Assembly: GCA_900078405.1 (NCBI GenBank)
Contig: FLTS01000001.1
Location: 2,442,626-2,506,625, forward strand
DNA: 64,000 bases
Origin: an uncultured Stenotrophomonas sp.
GTDB lineage: Bacteria > Pseudomonadota > Gammaproteobacteria > Xanthomonadales > Xanthomonadaceae
Direction: 5' to 3'
This document shows, one piece after another, positions 26,457-37,477 of this stretch. The notes under the pieces were generated by a model, which saw only the letters and a program-made list of their open reading frames with translations, was not told the DNA's origin and searched no databases. The stretch's first letter is position 1. Each line of letters opens with the position of its first letter. The translations under genes and the position numbers were made by a program.

Positions 26457-27785
26457 ATGGATGCCTGGCCCCGTTGCATCGAACGCCTCGAAGCGGAATT
26501 TCCGCCGGAAGACGTCCACACCTGGTTGAAGCCGCTGCAGGCCGACCACCGCGTCGACAGCATGGTGCTGTACGCGCCCAATGCCTTCATCGTCGAGCAG
26601 GTGCGCGAGCGCTACCTGCCGCGCATCCGCGAGCTGCTGAACCATTTCGCCGGCGTCGCCGAGGTGCAGCTGGAGATCGGTTCACGCCCGCGCGTGGCCG
26701 AACCGGCACCGCCCGCCGCCGTTGCCGGCCCAACCGCGCCAACGGCACCGGTAGTGCCGTTCAACGGCAACCTGGATTCGCACTACACCTTCGCCAACTT
26801 CGTCGAGGGCCGCAGCAACCAGCTCGGCCTGGCCGCCGCGTTCCAGGCCGCGGCCAAGCCCGGCGACCGTGCGCACAACCCGCTGCTGCTGTACGGCGGC
26901 ACCGGCCTGGGCAAGACCCACCTGATGCTGGCCGCAGGCAACGCGATGCGCCAGGCCAACCCGGCCGCACGCGTGCTGTACCTGCGCTCGGAGCAGTTCT
27001 TCAGCGCGATGATCCGCGCCCTGCAGGAAAAGGCGATGGACCAGTTCAAGCGCCAGTTCCAGCAGGTGGACGCACTGCTGATCGACGACATCCAGTTCTT
27101 CGCTGGCAAGGACCGCACCCAGGAGGAGTTCTTCCACACCTTCAACGCGCTGTTCGACGGCAAGCAGCAGATCATCCTGACCTGCGACCGCTACCCGCGC
27201 GAGGTCGAGGGGCTGGAAGCGCGCTTGAAGTCGCGGCTGGCCTGGGGCCTGTCGGTGGCGATCGAGCCGCCGGACTTCGAGACCCGTGCCGCCATCGTGC
27301 TGGCCAAGGCGCGCGAGCGCGGCGCGGAGATTCCCGACGACGTGGCCTACCTGATCGCCAAGAAGATGCGCAGCAACGTGCGTGACCTTGAAGGCGCGCT
27401 CAACACGCTGGCCGCGCGTGCCAACTTCACCGGCCGCGCCATCACCACCGAGTTCGCCCAGGAAACCCTGCGCGACCTGCTGCGCGCGCAGCAGCAGGCA
27501 ATCAGCATTCCCAACATCCAGAAGACCGTGGCCGATTACTACGGCCTGCAGATCAAGGACCTGTTGTCCAAACGCCGCACCCGCTCGCTGGCGCGGCCGC
27601 GGCAGGTGGCAATGGCGCTGACCAAGGAGCTGACCGAGCACAGCCTGCCGGAAATTGGCGATGCCTTCGCCGGTCGCGACCACACCACGGTCCTGCACGC
27701 CTGCCGCCAGATCCGCACGCTGATGGAAACCGACGGCAAGCTCCGTGAGGACTGGGACAAGCTGATCCGCAAGTTGAGCGAGTGA
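26457..27785 (+). CDS. dnaA: DnaA, chromosomal replication initiator
   Basis: AAA+ initiator (442 aa) that opens oriC. Domain I spans about 1-80 ([20 protein letters not shown]), followed by a short Ala/Pro-rich linker and an AAA+ domain from about 105. Walker A GGTGLGKT is at 147-154 and Walker B LLIDD at 207-211. The C-terminal DNA-binding domain contains the signature [14 protein letters not shown]. The start MDAWPR was chosen by comparison with Xanthomonas DnaA as recalled. An in-frame ATG four codons upstream (26445) and a GTG at 26421 are alternatives; none has a strong binding site. Confidence 0.97.
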   Translation: MDAWPRCIERLEAEFPPEDVHTWLKPLQADHRVDSMVLYAPNAFIVEQVRERYLPRIRELLNHFAGVAEVQLEIGSRPRVAEPAPPAAVAGPTAPTAPVVPFNGNLDSHYTFANFVEGRSNQLGLAAAFQAAAKPGDRAHNPLLLYGGTGLGKTHLMLAAGNAMRQANPAARVLYLRSEQFFSAMIRALQEKAMDQFKRQFQQVDALLIDDIQFFAGKDRTQEEFFHTFNALFDGKQQIILTCDRYPREVEGLEARLKSRLAWGLSVAIEPPDFETRAAIVLAKARERGAEIPDDVAYLIAKKMRSNVRDLEGALNTLAARANFTGRAITTEFAQETLRDLLRAQQQAISIPNIQKTVADYYGLQIKDLLSKRRTRSLARPRQVAMALTKELTEHSLPEIGDAFAGRDHTTVLHACRQIRTLMETDGKLREDWDKLIRKLSE

Positions 27786-28104
27786 GTCATCGGCAGACCG
27801 GGTAGAGCAGGCGGCAGGGCCAGCGAATGATGCACCGACGCCCCGCAGGCGTCATCGCACAAAACGGTGCATGATTCGGGGGCAGACACTTGAGAATCTG
27901 TGGATAAAATCGCGCCCTGCCACGGAGCGAAAACCATCCACAGCTTTTCCCACCGCTCCGGTGCCAGTAATACAGAGGGTTTCGATGCAATAAAACCCTT
28001 TAAAAACAAATACTTGGTTGTGTTTTGAACCAAATCCGGCTCTACCAGCACCACCAGGCTTTTGATTTATCCCATATCTTCAAAGCATAGGGGCACGAAA
28101 CCAC
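27786..28104. other. dnaA-dnaN intergenic region, probable oriC module 1
   Basis: This 319-bp gap holds one perfect DnaA box (TGTGGATAA, 27899-27907) and a weaker facing box (CCATCCACA, 27934-27942). A TTATCCCAT lies at 28068-28076. An AT-rich tract at about 27985-28030 could be the unwinding element. Positions 27977-28070 are a diverged inverted copy of 29342-29435 beyond dnaN. Confidence 0.75.
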
Positions 28105-29205
28105 ATGCGTTTCACATTGCAGCGCGAAGCCTTCCTCAAGCCGTTGGCGCAAGTCGTCAACGTGGTCGAACGCCGCCAGACCCTGCCGGTTCTGGCCAAT
28201 TTCCTGGTCCAGGTCCAAGGCGGGCAGCTGTCGCTGACCGGCACCGACCTGGAAGTGGAAATGGTCTCCCGCATCGCCGTGGAAGATGCGCAGGACGGTG
28301 AAACCACGATCCCGGCACGCAAGCTGTTCGAGATCATCCGCGCCCTGCCCGACGGGAGCCGCATCACCGTGTCGCAAACCGGTGAGAAGATCACCGTGCA
28401 GGCCGGGCGCAGCCGCTTCACCCTGGCAACGCTGCCGGCCAATGATTTCCCGTCGGTGGATGAGGTCGAGGCCACCGAGCGTGTGGTGGTGCCGGAATCG
28501 GCATTGAAAGAATTGATCGAACGCACCGCCTTCGCAATGGCGCAGCAGGACGTGCGCTATTACCTCAACGGTCTGTTGTTCGACCTGCGCGACCAGCTGT
28601 TGCGCTGCGTGGCCACCGATGGCCATCGTCTGGCGCTGTGTGAAACCGAACTGGAGAACAGCACCGGTTCCAAGCGCCAGATCATCGTGCCGCGCAAGGG
28701 CGTGACCGAGCTGCAGCGCCTGCTGGAAGGTGGCGACCGCGCAGTGGAGCTGGAAGTGGGCCGCAGCCACGTGCGGGTGAAGCGCGACGACGTCACCTTC
28801 ACCTCCAAGCTGATCGATGGCCGCTTCCCGGATTACGAAGCGGTGATCCCGATCGGGGCCGACCGCGAAGTGAAGGTGGACCGCGAGAGCCTGCGGGCCT
28901 CGCTGCAGCGTGCGGCGATCCTGTCCAACGAGAAGTACCGCGGCGTGCGCGTGGAAGTGAGCCCGGGCCAGCTGAAGATCAGCGCCCACAACCCGGAGCA
29001 GGAAGAAGCGCAGGAAGAGATCGAGGCCGAAACCGAGGTCGCCGACCTGGCCATCGGCTTCAACGTGAACTATCTGCTCGATGCCCTGTCGGCGTTGCGC
29101 GATGAGCACGTCGTGATCCAGTTGCGCGATTCCAACTCGTCGGCGCTGGTGCGTGAAGCCAGCAGCGAGAAATCGCGTCATGTGGTGATGCCTCTGCGGC
29201 TCTGA
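28105..29205 (+). CDS. dnaN: DnaN, DNA polymerase III sliding clamp
   Basis: Beta clamp (366 aa, family-typical length) that forms a ring tethering polymerase III and other proteins to DNA. The start MRFTLQREAFLKPLAQVVNV and the end SSEKSRHVVMPLRL match the family. Clamp motifs such as ATDGHRLALCE and the C-terminal MPLRL protein-binding pocket are present. It lies between the two inverted origin-like regions and is followed within 30 bases by a parS-like site and a terminator. Confidence 0.98.
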   Translation: MRFTLQREAFLKPLAQVVNVVERRQTLPVLANFLVQVQGGQLSLTGTDLEVEMVSRIAVEDAQDGETTIPARKLFEIIRALPDGSRITVSQTGEKITVQAGRSRFTLATLPANDFPSVDEVEATERVVVPESALKELIERTAFAMAQQDVRYYLNGLLFDLRDQLLRCVATDGHRLALCETELENSTGSKRQIIVPRKGVTELQRLLEGGDRAVELEVGRSHVRVKRDDVTFTSKLIDGRFPDYEAVIPIGADREVKVDRESLRASLQRAAILSNEKYRGVRVEVSPGQLKISAHNPEQEEAQEEIEAETEVADLAIGFNVNYLLDALSALRDEHVVIQLRDSNSSALVREASSEKSRHVVMPLRL

Positions 29206-29209
29206 CTTC

Positions 29210-29225
29210 GGTTCCACGTGGAACA
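29210..29225. other. parS-like site 1
   Basis: GGTTCCACGTGGAACA, a 14-bp perfect palindrome within the 16-mer, differs at one end base from the TGTTCCACGTGGAACA form of the bacterial parS consensus (ParB binding site). It lies four bases after the dnaN stop. Confidence 0.85.
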
Positions 29226-29230
29226 TGGAG

Positions 29231-29254
29231 AAGCCCGGCAATGCCGGGCTTTTT
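29231..29254 (+). terminator. Terminator after dnaN
   Basis: The hairpin AGCCCGGCA / TGCCGGGCT is followed by TTTTT. It separates dnaN transcription from the downstream origin-like region and recF. Confidence 0.85.
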
Positions 29255-29667
29255 CGTGGGCAGAGCACAGGCCATGCGAAATGACGGTTGGATAGTTCTG
29301 ATCGGTTGTTCAGGAGGCCTGGCAATGCTTCAAATTTTGTAATAAATCAAAAGCCTGATGATGGTGGTAGGAGCAGATTTCAGGGAAAACCAGGTCATGT
29401 GCCTGTTTTAATTGGAATTTATTGCATCGAAACCCCGTTGAAAAACCGGGTATATGGGTGTGGATAAGCGTGGACAAGTCCCCAGTGCCGGGAAATACCG
29501 GACTTTATCCACAGCTCGTCCAGAACGTCGCCACCGCTTGTTCCCCTCGTCCGGTGTTCCGGAATGGCGCATCGGCGTGCCGGCAAGGGGCAGTCGCCGG
29601 CCACGCGAGGTAATGCTTTAAGCTGCCCGCCTGACCGCCGCGGCGGTACGCCCTGCTTCGAGCATCA

Positions 29668-30768
29668 ATGCATATCGTCCGTATCGCCCTGAATCGAGTT
29701 CGCCGTTTCGACGCGGTGGAACTGGCGCCACGCCCGGGGATCAACCTGATTACCGGTGCCAACGGCGCGGGCAAGACCAGCTTGCTCGAAGCTCTCCACC
29801 TGATGGCTTACGGCCGCAGCTTCCGCGGCCGGGTCCGGGATGGACTGGTGCAGAAAGGGGCCGAAGCGCTGGATGTTTTCGTCGAATGGCAGGAACGGGG
29901 CGCCCCCGGTTCGCCGGAGCGGATCCGGCGTGCCGGCCTGCGTCATGCCGGCCAGGCGTGGAAAGGACGGCTGGACGGTGAGGATGTAGGCCAGTTGGGC
30001 AGCCTGTGCGCGGCCTTGGCGGTGGTGACCTTCGAACCCGGCAGCCATGCGCTGGCCAGTGGTGGCAGCGAGCCCCGCCGTCGCTTCGTCGATTGGGGCT
30101 TGTTCCACGTGGAACCTGATTTCCTTCCGCTGTGGCGCCGTTACACGCGCGCCCTGAAGCAGCGCAATGCCCTGCTCAAGGCCGGTGCCGCACCGCGACA
30201 GCTCGATGCCTGGGATCACGAACTGGCCGAAGCCGGTGTGCCGCTGACGTCGCGACGTCAGCATTATTTGGAACGCCTGCAGGAGCGCGCGGTTGCCATC
30301 GCCGCCGATCTGGCGCCGGATCTGCAACTGCAGGGGCTGGAACTGCAACCGGGCTGGCGCCGGCACGAAATGTCGCTGGCCGATGCGTTGCTGCTGTCCC
30401 GCGACCGCGATCGCGCCATCGGCCACACCTCGGTGGGCCCGCACCGGGCCGACTGGAACGTTGCTTACGCTGAAATCCCCGGCCGCGAGGCCCTTTCCCG
30501 TGGGCAGGCCAAGTTGACCGCGTTGGCTTGCCTGCTGGCGCAGGCGGACGACTACGCCAACCAGCGTGGCGAATGGCCGGTGATCGCGCTGGACGACCTC
30601 GGCGCGGAGCTGGACCGCCAGCACCAGCAGCGAGTGATCCGGCGCCTGGCCGCCACGCCGGCGCAGGTCTTCATCACTGCCACCGAACTGCCCGCCGCGC
30701 TGGAGGAAGAACTGCACACGGCAAGCGTGTTCCACGTGGAACATGGTGGCATTCACGCCCTGAAATGA
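29668..30768 (+). CDS. recF: RecF, recombination and gap-repair ATPase
   Basis: SMC-like ATPase (366 aa) that helps load RecA at single-strand gaps. The first beta-strands MHIVRIALNRVRRFDAVEL are followed by Walker A GANGAGKT at residues 30-37. The C-terminal half has the ABC signature region ALSRGQAKLTALACLLAQ and Walker B VIALDDLGAELD. Two parS-like palindromes lie inside the coding sequence, at 30101 and at the 3' end at 30728, where they encode LFHVE and VFHVEH. Confidence 0.96.
   Translation: MHIVRIALNRVRRFDAVELAPRPGINLITGANGAGKTSLLEALHLMAYGRSFRGRVRDGLVQKGAEALDVFVEWQERGAPGSPERIRRAGLRHAGQAWKGRLDGEDVGQLGSLCAALAVVTFEPGSHALASGGSEPRRRFVDWGLFHVEPDFLPLWRRYTRALKQRNALLKAGAAPRQLDAWDHELAEAGVPLTSRRQHYLERLQERAVAIAADLAPDLQLQGLELQPGWRRHEMSLADALLLSRDRDRAIGHTSVGPHRADWNVAYAEIPGREALSRGQAKLTALACLLAQADDYANQRGEWPVIALDDLGAELDRQHQQRVIRRLAATPAQVFITATELPAALEEELHTASVFHVEHGGIHALK
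30101..30116. other. parS-like site 2, inside recF
   Basis: TGTTCCACGTGGAACC, a 14-bp perfect palindrome matching the parS consensus except for its last base. It is read in frame as part of recF (LFHVEP). Confidence 0.85.
30728..30743. other. parS-like site 3, 3' end of recF
   Basis: TGTTCCACGTGGAACA, a full 16-bp palindrome and the best of the three sites. It codes for VFHVEH near the RecF C-terminus. Confidence 0.9.
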
Positions 30769-30802
30769 GCCCGAACGGCGGCAAACGGCCCGGCTGGTAT
30801 AA

Positions 30803-33337
<2,535 letters not shown>

Positions 33338-33357
33338 CACAATCGGCCGATCAAGGC

Positions 33358-33386
33358 GGGCGCCTGCATCCTGCGGCGCCCGTTTT
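33358..33386 (+). terminator. Terminator after gyrB
   Basis: Stem GGGCGCC / GGCGCCC with a ten-base loop, followed by GTTTT, starting 21 bases after the gyrB stop. Confidence 0.8.
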
Positions 33387-33388
33387 CA

Positions 33389-33410
33389 TGGCACACATCC
33401 CTGTGCGCCA
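33389..33410 (+). repeat. Hairpin sharing its core with 5205-5226
   Basis: GGCACACATCCCTGTGCGCC forms a short stem. The 14-base core CACATCCCTGTGCG is identical to the hairpin between mlaE and mlaD. There is no T-run. Confidence 0.45.
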
Positions 33411-33488
33411 CCCTTCGGGCGGCTTCGCCGTGAGAACGGGTGTCCTGTCGCTCTTCATGTCCGCCCGCCGCCACTGCACAGGTTTGCG

Positions 33489-34331
33489 ATGTCCGCTCCC
33501 CCGTCGGTCCCGATCCCTTCCCCGCTCCCGCCTGCCACTGCTCCACGCCCGGCTTCGCCGCTGGCCGCTTTCTGGCTGGACCTGCTGATCGCCGCGGCGA
33601 CCCTGTTCGGCTTGAGCTTGTTGTGCGGCCTGGCCTGGGGCATGTGGCGCGGCATCCAGGTCGGCATCGAGGCCGCGCGCAGCGGTGCCGGCGCCCCCGC
33701 AGCGCAGGAAGTGGCCAAGCTGATGGGTACCCCCGGCGCCCTGGCACAGCTGCTGATGGCACTGGTTTCCACCGGAGGCGCGGCCCTGCTGCTGTATTTC
33801 TGGCGCCGCCGCGCCGCGCCGGCCGAACGGGCCATCTCCGGGCAGGCCGCGCGACGGGCTTCCACCTGGGGCTGGACCCTGCTGGTGGCCGCCTGCGTGT
33901 TTGCCGGCAGCAGCCTGATCGCCTGGATCGGCAAGCAGCTCGGGATCGAGCCGGCGCCGACCAACCTGCCGTTGATGGAACAGGCGGTGGCGCATTACCC
34001 ATTGTTTCTGGTTGCTTTCGCGGTATTCCTGGCGCCGGCCTACGAGGAACTGCTGTTCCGGCGGGTGCTGTTCGGGCGCCTGTGGGCTGCTAGCCGGCCG
34101 TGGCTGGGCATGGTACTGAGCAGTGCCGCTTTCGCCTTGATCCATGAAATCCCCGGCACCAGCGACAATGGTCCGGCGGAAATCCTGCAACTGTGGCTGG
34201 TCTACGGCAGCATGGGTGCCGCATTCGCATGGCTGTACCGCAGGACCGGCACCCTGTGGGCCGCAGTGGCCGCGCATGCGTTGAACAACGCCATTGCGTT
34301 GGCGGCACTGGTGGTTTTCGGCCTGCAATGA
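33489..34331 (+). CDS. CPBP-family intramembrane metalloprotease
   Basis: Membrane protein (280 aa) with about seven hydrophobic segments after a proline-rich N-terminus. The CPBP/Abi motifs are YEELLFRRVLFGRLW (paired glutamates), ALIHEIPGT (histidine) and AVAAHALNN (second histidine), so the putative metal site is complete. Family members include CAAX-processing and bacteriocin self-immunity proteins. The substrate here is unknown. It stands between gyrB and the M48 peptidase gene. Confidence 0.88.
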   Translation: MSAPPSVPIPSPLPPATAPRPASPLAAFWLDLLIAAATLFGLSLLCGLAWGMWRGIQVGIEAARSGAGAPAAQEVAKLMGTPGALAQLLMALVSTGGAALLLYFWRRRAAPAERAISGQAARRASTWGWTLLVAACVFAGSSLIAWIGKQLGIEPAPTNLPLMEQAVAHYPLFLVAFAVFLAPAYEELLFRRVLFGRLWAASRPWLGMVLSSAAFALIHEIPGTSDNGPAEILQLWLVYGSMGAAFAWLYRRTGTLWAAVAAHALNNAIALAALVVFGLQ

Positions 34332-34417
34332 ACGCGCGTTCGGGTGTGGTGGCCAAAATCACGGAAATTTAAGTCGGCCATTCGCACACTGCAGCCATGG
34401 TCAAAGGGGGGATGGCA

Positions 34418-35224
34418 ATGAAATCCGTGTTGTCAGGCATCACCATCGTGCTGCTGCTGGCGGCCTGCGCGACTACCACCTCGCCTACCGGCCGCCGCCA
34501 GGTCGTGGGCGGCGTGTCGCAGCAGCAGCTGGACCAGCTCGGTGCGCAGGCCTTCGCCGAGACCAAGGCCAAACAGACCCTGAGCCGCGACGGCAAGCAG
34601 AACGCCTACGTGCAGTGCGTGGTCAACGCACTGGTGGCCGAACTGCCGCAACAGTACCGTGGCGTACGTTGGGAGACCGCGCTGTTCGTCGAAAGCGAAC
34701 CCAATGCCTTCGCCCTGCCCGGCGGCAAGGTTGGCGTCAATACCGGCATCCTCAGCGTGGCGAAGAACCAGGACCAGCTGGCGGCGGTACTCGGCCACGA
34801 AATCGGCCACGTGATCTCGCGCCATCACGAAGAACGCCTGACCCGGCAACAGGGCGCCCAGGTTGGCCTCGGCATCCTCGGGGTGCTGGCCGGCGCCGCC
34901 TACGGCGATACCGCGGCCAGCGCGGTAAACCAGTTCGGCAGCATCGGCGCGCAGGGCCTGATCCTGCTGCCCAACTCCCGTACCCAGGAAAGCGAAGCCG
35001 ACGTGGTCGGCCAGCGGTTGATGGCGCAGGCCGGTTTCGACCCGGCGCAGGCAGTGTGGCTGTGGCAGAACATGATGGCCGCCGGTGGTGCGCGGTCGCC
35101 GCAATGGCTTTCCACCCACCCGGACCCGGCCAACCGCATCCGCGAGCTGCAGCGCGACGTTCCGGCCCTGCAGCCCATATACCGGCAGGCGCGGCAAACC
35201 GGGCGGACTCCGCGTTGCGGATGA
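34418..35224 (+). CDS. M48-family metallopeptidase, lipoprotein
   Basis: Predicted outer-membrane or periplasmic lipoprotein protease (268 aa, related to BepA/LoiP/YcaL). The start at 34418 lies six bases after AAAGGGGGG and gives the lipobox LLLAAC. The zinc motif HEIGHVISRH and the downstream ESEAD glutamate are intact. The C-terminal STHPDPANRI motif is typical of the family. In-frame starts 2 and 7 codons upstream exist (34412, 34397). A role in outer-membrane protein quality control is an inference from the family. Confidence 0.9.
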   Translation: MKSVLSGITIVLLLAACATTTSPTGRRQVVGGVSQQQLDQLGAQAFAETKAKQTLSRDGKQNAYVQCVVNALVAELPQQYRGVRWETALFVESEPNAFALPGGKVGVNTGILSVAKNQDQLAAVLGHEIGHVISRHHEERLTRQQGAQVGLGILGVLAGAAYGDTAASAVNQFGSIGAQGLILLPNSRTQESEADVVGQRLMAQAGFDPAQAVWLWQNMMAAGGARSPQWLSTHPDPANRIRELQRDVPALQPIYRQARQTGRTPRCG

Positions 35225-35375
35225 GCGGCAAGCATGCCGTTCAGCTGGCGGACAGTGATGCACTACAGCATCACAAGTGATTTCTCCATCAAAATTTTTC
35301 TGTTACGTTTGGCGGCTCCGTTTTTCCAGACCGTCCGTTCCTGCACCGCCCCGGCGGTTTCAAAGAGGTGACCCC

Positions 35376-36572
35376 ATGATTTCGCGCAGCCACAAGCAAG
35401 CCCTGCTCTCCGTCCTCGTTGCGACCGTGCTCGGTGGCGTGGTGGTTGCCGATGCGGTCGCCCAGTCGCGTTCGGCCGACCGCTCGAGCGAGCGCCGCAA
35501 TCGCGGTTCGGACAAGCCCGAAGTGCTGTACCCGGAAGCCACCCGCGAAGAGCCCAAGGCCAAGTCCTCCTCGAAGATGGGCAGCAAGCTGCAGAAGCTG
35601 TTCTCCGCCTACAACAAGCAGGAGTTCGAGGAAACCCGCACGCTGGCCGACGAAATCATCGCCAACGCCGCTGCCAACGATTACGACAAGGCCGTGGCCA
35701 ACCAGCTCGCCTCGCAGGCCGCCTACAACCTCGACGACAACGCCGGCGCCAAGCAATACCTGCAGCAGGCCATCACCCTCGACCAGCTGGACAACAACGG
35801 CCACTACCAGGCGCTGCTGATGCTGGCCCAGCTGCAGCTGCAGGACGAGCAGTACGACGAAGGCCTGGCCAACCTGGACAAGTACCTGGCCGAGTCCAAG
35901 TCGAACAAGCCCGAGGAACAGGTGATCAAGGGCCAGGCCCTGTACCAGACCGAGAAATATGCCGAAGCGATCCCGGTGCTGAAGGCCGCCATCGCCGCTT
36001 CGACCGAACCGAAGGACAGCTGGAACCAGCTGTTGATGGCCTCCTACGCCGAAGCTGGCCAGACCGCCGAAGCGGTCAAGGAAGCCGAGGCGCTCGCCGC
36101 GAAGAACCCCGCGGACAAGAAGAGCCAGCTCAACCTGGCCAGCATGTACATGCAGGCCGACCAGATGGACAAGGCCGCGGCGGTGATGGACCAGCTGCGC
36201 GCGGCCGGGCAGCTCACCGAAGAGCGCGAGTACAAGCAGCTGTACTCGATCTACGCCAACACCGAGAACAAGGAAAAGGACGTCATTGCGGTGATCAACG
36301 AGGGCTTGGGCAACGGCATCCTCAAGCCGGACTACAACGTCTACCTGGCGCTGGCGCAGTCCTACTACTACAGCGACCAGCTCCCGCAGGCGATCGAGGC
36401 GTGGCAGAAGGCGGCACCGCTTTCCAGCAACGGCGAGACTTATTTGAACCTGGCACGCGTGCTGCATGCCGAAGGACGCATCCCCGAAGCCAAGCAGGCT
36501 GCCCGCGACGCCTTGGCCAAGGGGGGGCTGAAGAATCCGGCCGACGCGAACAAGATCATCAATCTGAAGTAA
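35376..36572 (+). CDS. Exported TPR-repeat protein linked to the TonB system
   Basis: Secreted protein (398 aa) with a signal peptide ending near AVAQS and a charged linker. Helical tetratricopeptide-like repeats fill about 65-398 (NQLASQAAYNLDDNAGAKQY, YLNLARVLHAEGRIPEAKQA). AAAGAGGTG precedes the start. It lies 147 bases before tonB on the same strand, so a periplasmic accessory role in TonB energisation is likely. TPR proteins found next to TonB genes in other proteobacteria have been proposed to help the system, but this is not shown here. Confidence 0.85.
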   Translation: MISRSHKQALLSVLVATVLGGVVVADAVAQSRSADRSSERRNRGSDKPEVLYPEATREEPKAKSSSKMGSKLQKLFSAYNKQEFEETRTLADEIIANAAANDYDKAVANQLASQAAYNLDDNAGAKQYLQQAITLDQLDNNGHYQALLMLAQLQLQDEQYDEGLANLDKYLAESKSNKPEEQVIKGQALYQTEKYAEAIPVLKAAIAASTEPKDSWNQLLMASYAEAGQTAEAVKEAEALAAKNPADKKSQLNLASMYMQADQMDKAAAVMDQLRAAGQLTEEREYKQLYSIYANTENKEKDVIAVINEGLGNGILKPDYNVYLALAQSYYYSDQLPQAIEAWQKAAPLSSNGETYLNLARVLHAEGRIPEAKQAARDALAKGGLKNPADANKIINLK

Positions 36573-36644
36573 GCACGAATAACGCCTGAACAGCTGCATG
36601 CGTGATGCGCAGCCGCTCAGGATTGGTATAAGCTTGGAGGTTCC

Positions 36645-36661
36645 TGCGGTGTCATGCACCG
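36645..36661 (+). promoter_or_regulatory. Hairpin in the tonB leader
   Basis: GCGGTG-TCATG-CACCGC forms a 6-bp stem about 60 bases before the tonB start. A TATAAG that could be a -10 element lies at 36628-36633. The function is unknown. Confidence 0.35.
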
Positions 36662-36719
36662 CTGAATCAGGGGGTGCCGTAACAGTGGTGCCTCGACCCC
36701 ACTAACGAGTTCTTGGCGC

Positions 36720-37391
36720 ATGACGGAACAACTGGTTTTCCACCACAGGTATGACGGCGAGAAGGAAAAAGGCCTGAGCTGGCCCCGGATCGTCGGCATC
36801 GCCTTCGTAATCGCACTCCATCTGGCAGCCCTGATGATGCTCCTGATCCCCGCCGTGGCCCCGAAGGCCGCCGCGGAAAAGGAACGCAACGTCATGGTCA
36901 CGCTGGTCGACGCTCCGCCGCCGCCACCCCCGCCGCCGCCGCCGCCGCCGCCGCAGGACACCCCGCCGCCGCCGGTGAAGAACCTGGCTCCGCCGAAGCC
37001 CTCGCCGCTGCCGCCGCCGCCGGAAGCCCCGGTGGTGGACGTGCCGGAACCGCGCGAGTCGGACATCGTGGTGCCGCCGGCCCCGCCGTCGCCGCCGGCT
37101 CCGCCGACCGACATCCAGGCCAGCGTCGACATCTCGTCCAAGAACATGAATCCCCCCCGCTACCCGCCGGCCGCCTTCCGCGCCGGCATCCAGGGCGAGG
37201 TGATCCTGATCATTGATGTCGATGCCAACGGCAACGTCACCAATGTGTCTGTCGAGAAGTCCAGCCGTAACCGCGACCTCGATCGCGCCGCAATGGATGC
37301 GGCACGCAAGTGGAAGTTCAACCCTTCCATCATCAATGGACAGAAGGCGGCTGGCCGCGTCCGCGTCCCGGTCAACTTTGCGCTGAGCTGA
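36720..37391 (+). CDS. tonB: TonB, energy transducer
   Basis: Inner-membrane anchored periplasmic protein (223 aa) that couples the proton-motive force to TonB-dependent receptors. The single membrane helix is at about 23-44. Residues 66-78 are thirteen consecutive prolines, and the proline-rich region extends to about 130. The C-terminal TonB domain has PPRYPPAAFRAGIQGEVILI, DVDANGNVTNVSVEKSS and AARKWKFNPSIINGQ. It leads tonB-exbB-exbD1-exbD2 and would serve both receptors encoded farther right. Confidence 0.95.
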   Translation: MTEQLVFHHRYDGEKEKGLSWPRIVGIAFVIALHLAALMMLLIPAVAPKAAAEKERNVMVTLVDAPPPPPPPPPPPPPQDTPPPPVKNLAPPKPSPLPPPPEAPVVDVPEPRESDIVVPPAPPSPPAPPTDIQASVDISSKNMNPPRYPPAAFRAGIQGEVILIIDVDANGNVTNVSVEKSSRNRDLDRAAMDAARKWKFNPSIINGQKAAGRVRVPVNFALS

Positions 37392-37477
37392 TCCCCCTGG
37401 CGGCCCACCGGCCGCCATCCGGGAACCGTTCGATCTAGCTACACCCTTCAACACCACACACAACAAAGGTAAGCGTC

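Larger units (their letters stand above)
29206..29667. other. dnaN-recF intergenic region, origin-like module 2
   Basis: At 462 bp this is the longest gap in the window. It contains a parS-like site, a terminator, an AT-rich stretch (about 29331-29425) and perfect DnaA boxes at 29459-29467 (TGTGGATAA) and 29505-29513 (TTATCCACA). A one-off box CGTGGACAA lies at 29469-29477. The 94-bp AT-rich block 29342-29435 matches the reverse complement of 27977-28070 without gaps. No convincing gene is present. Confidence 0.75.
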
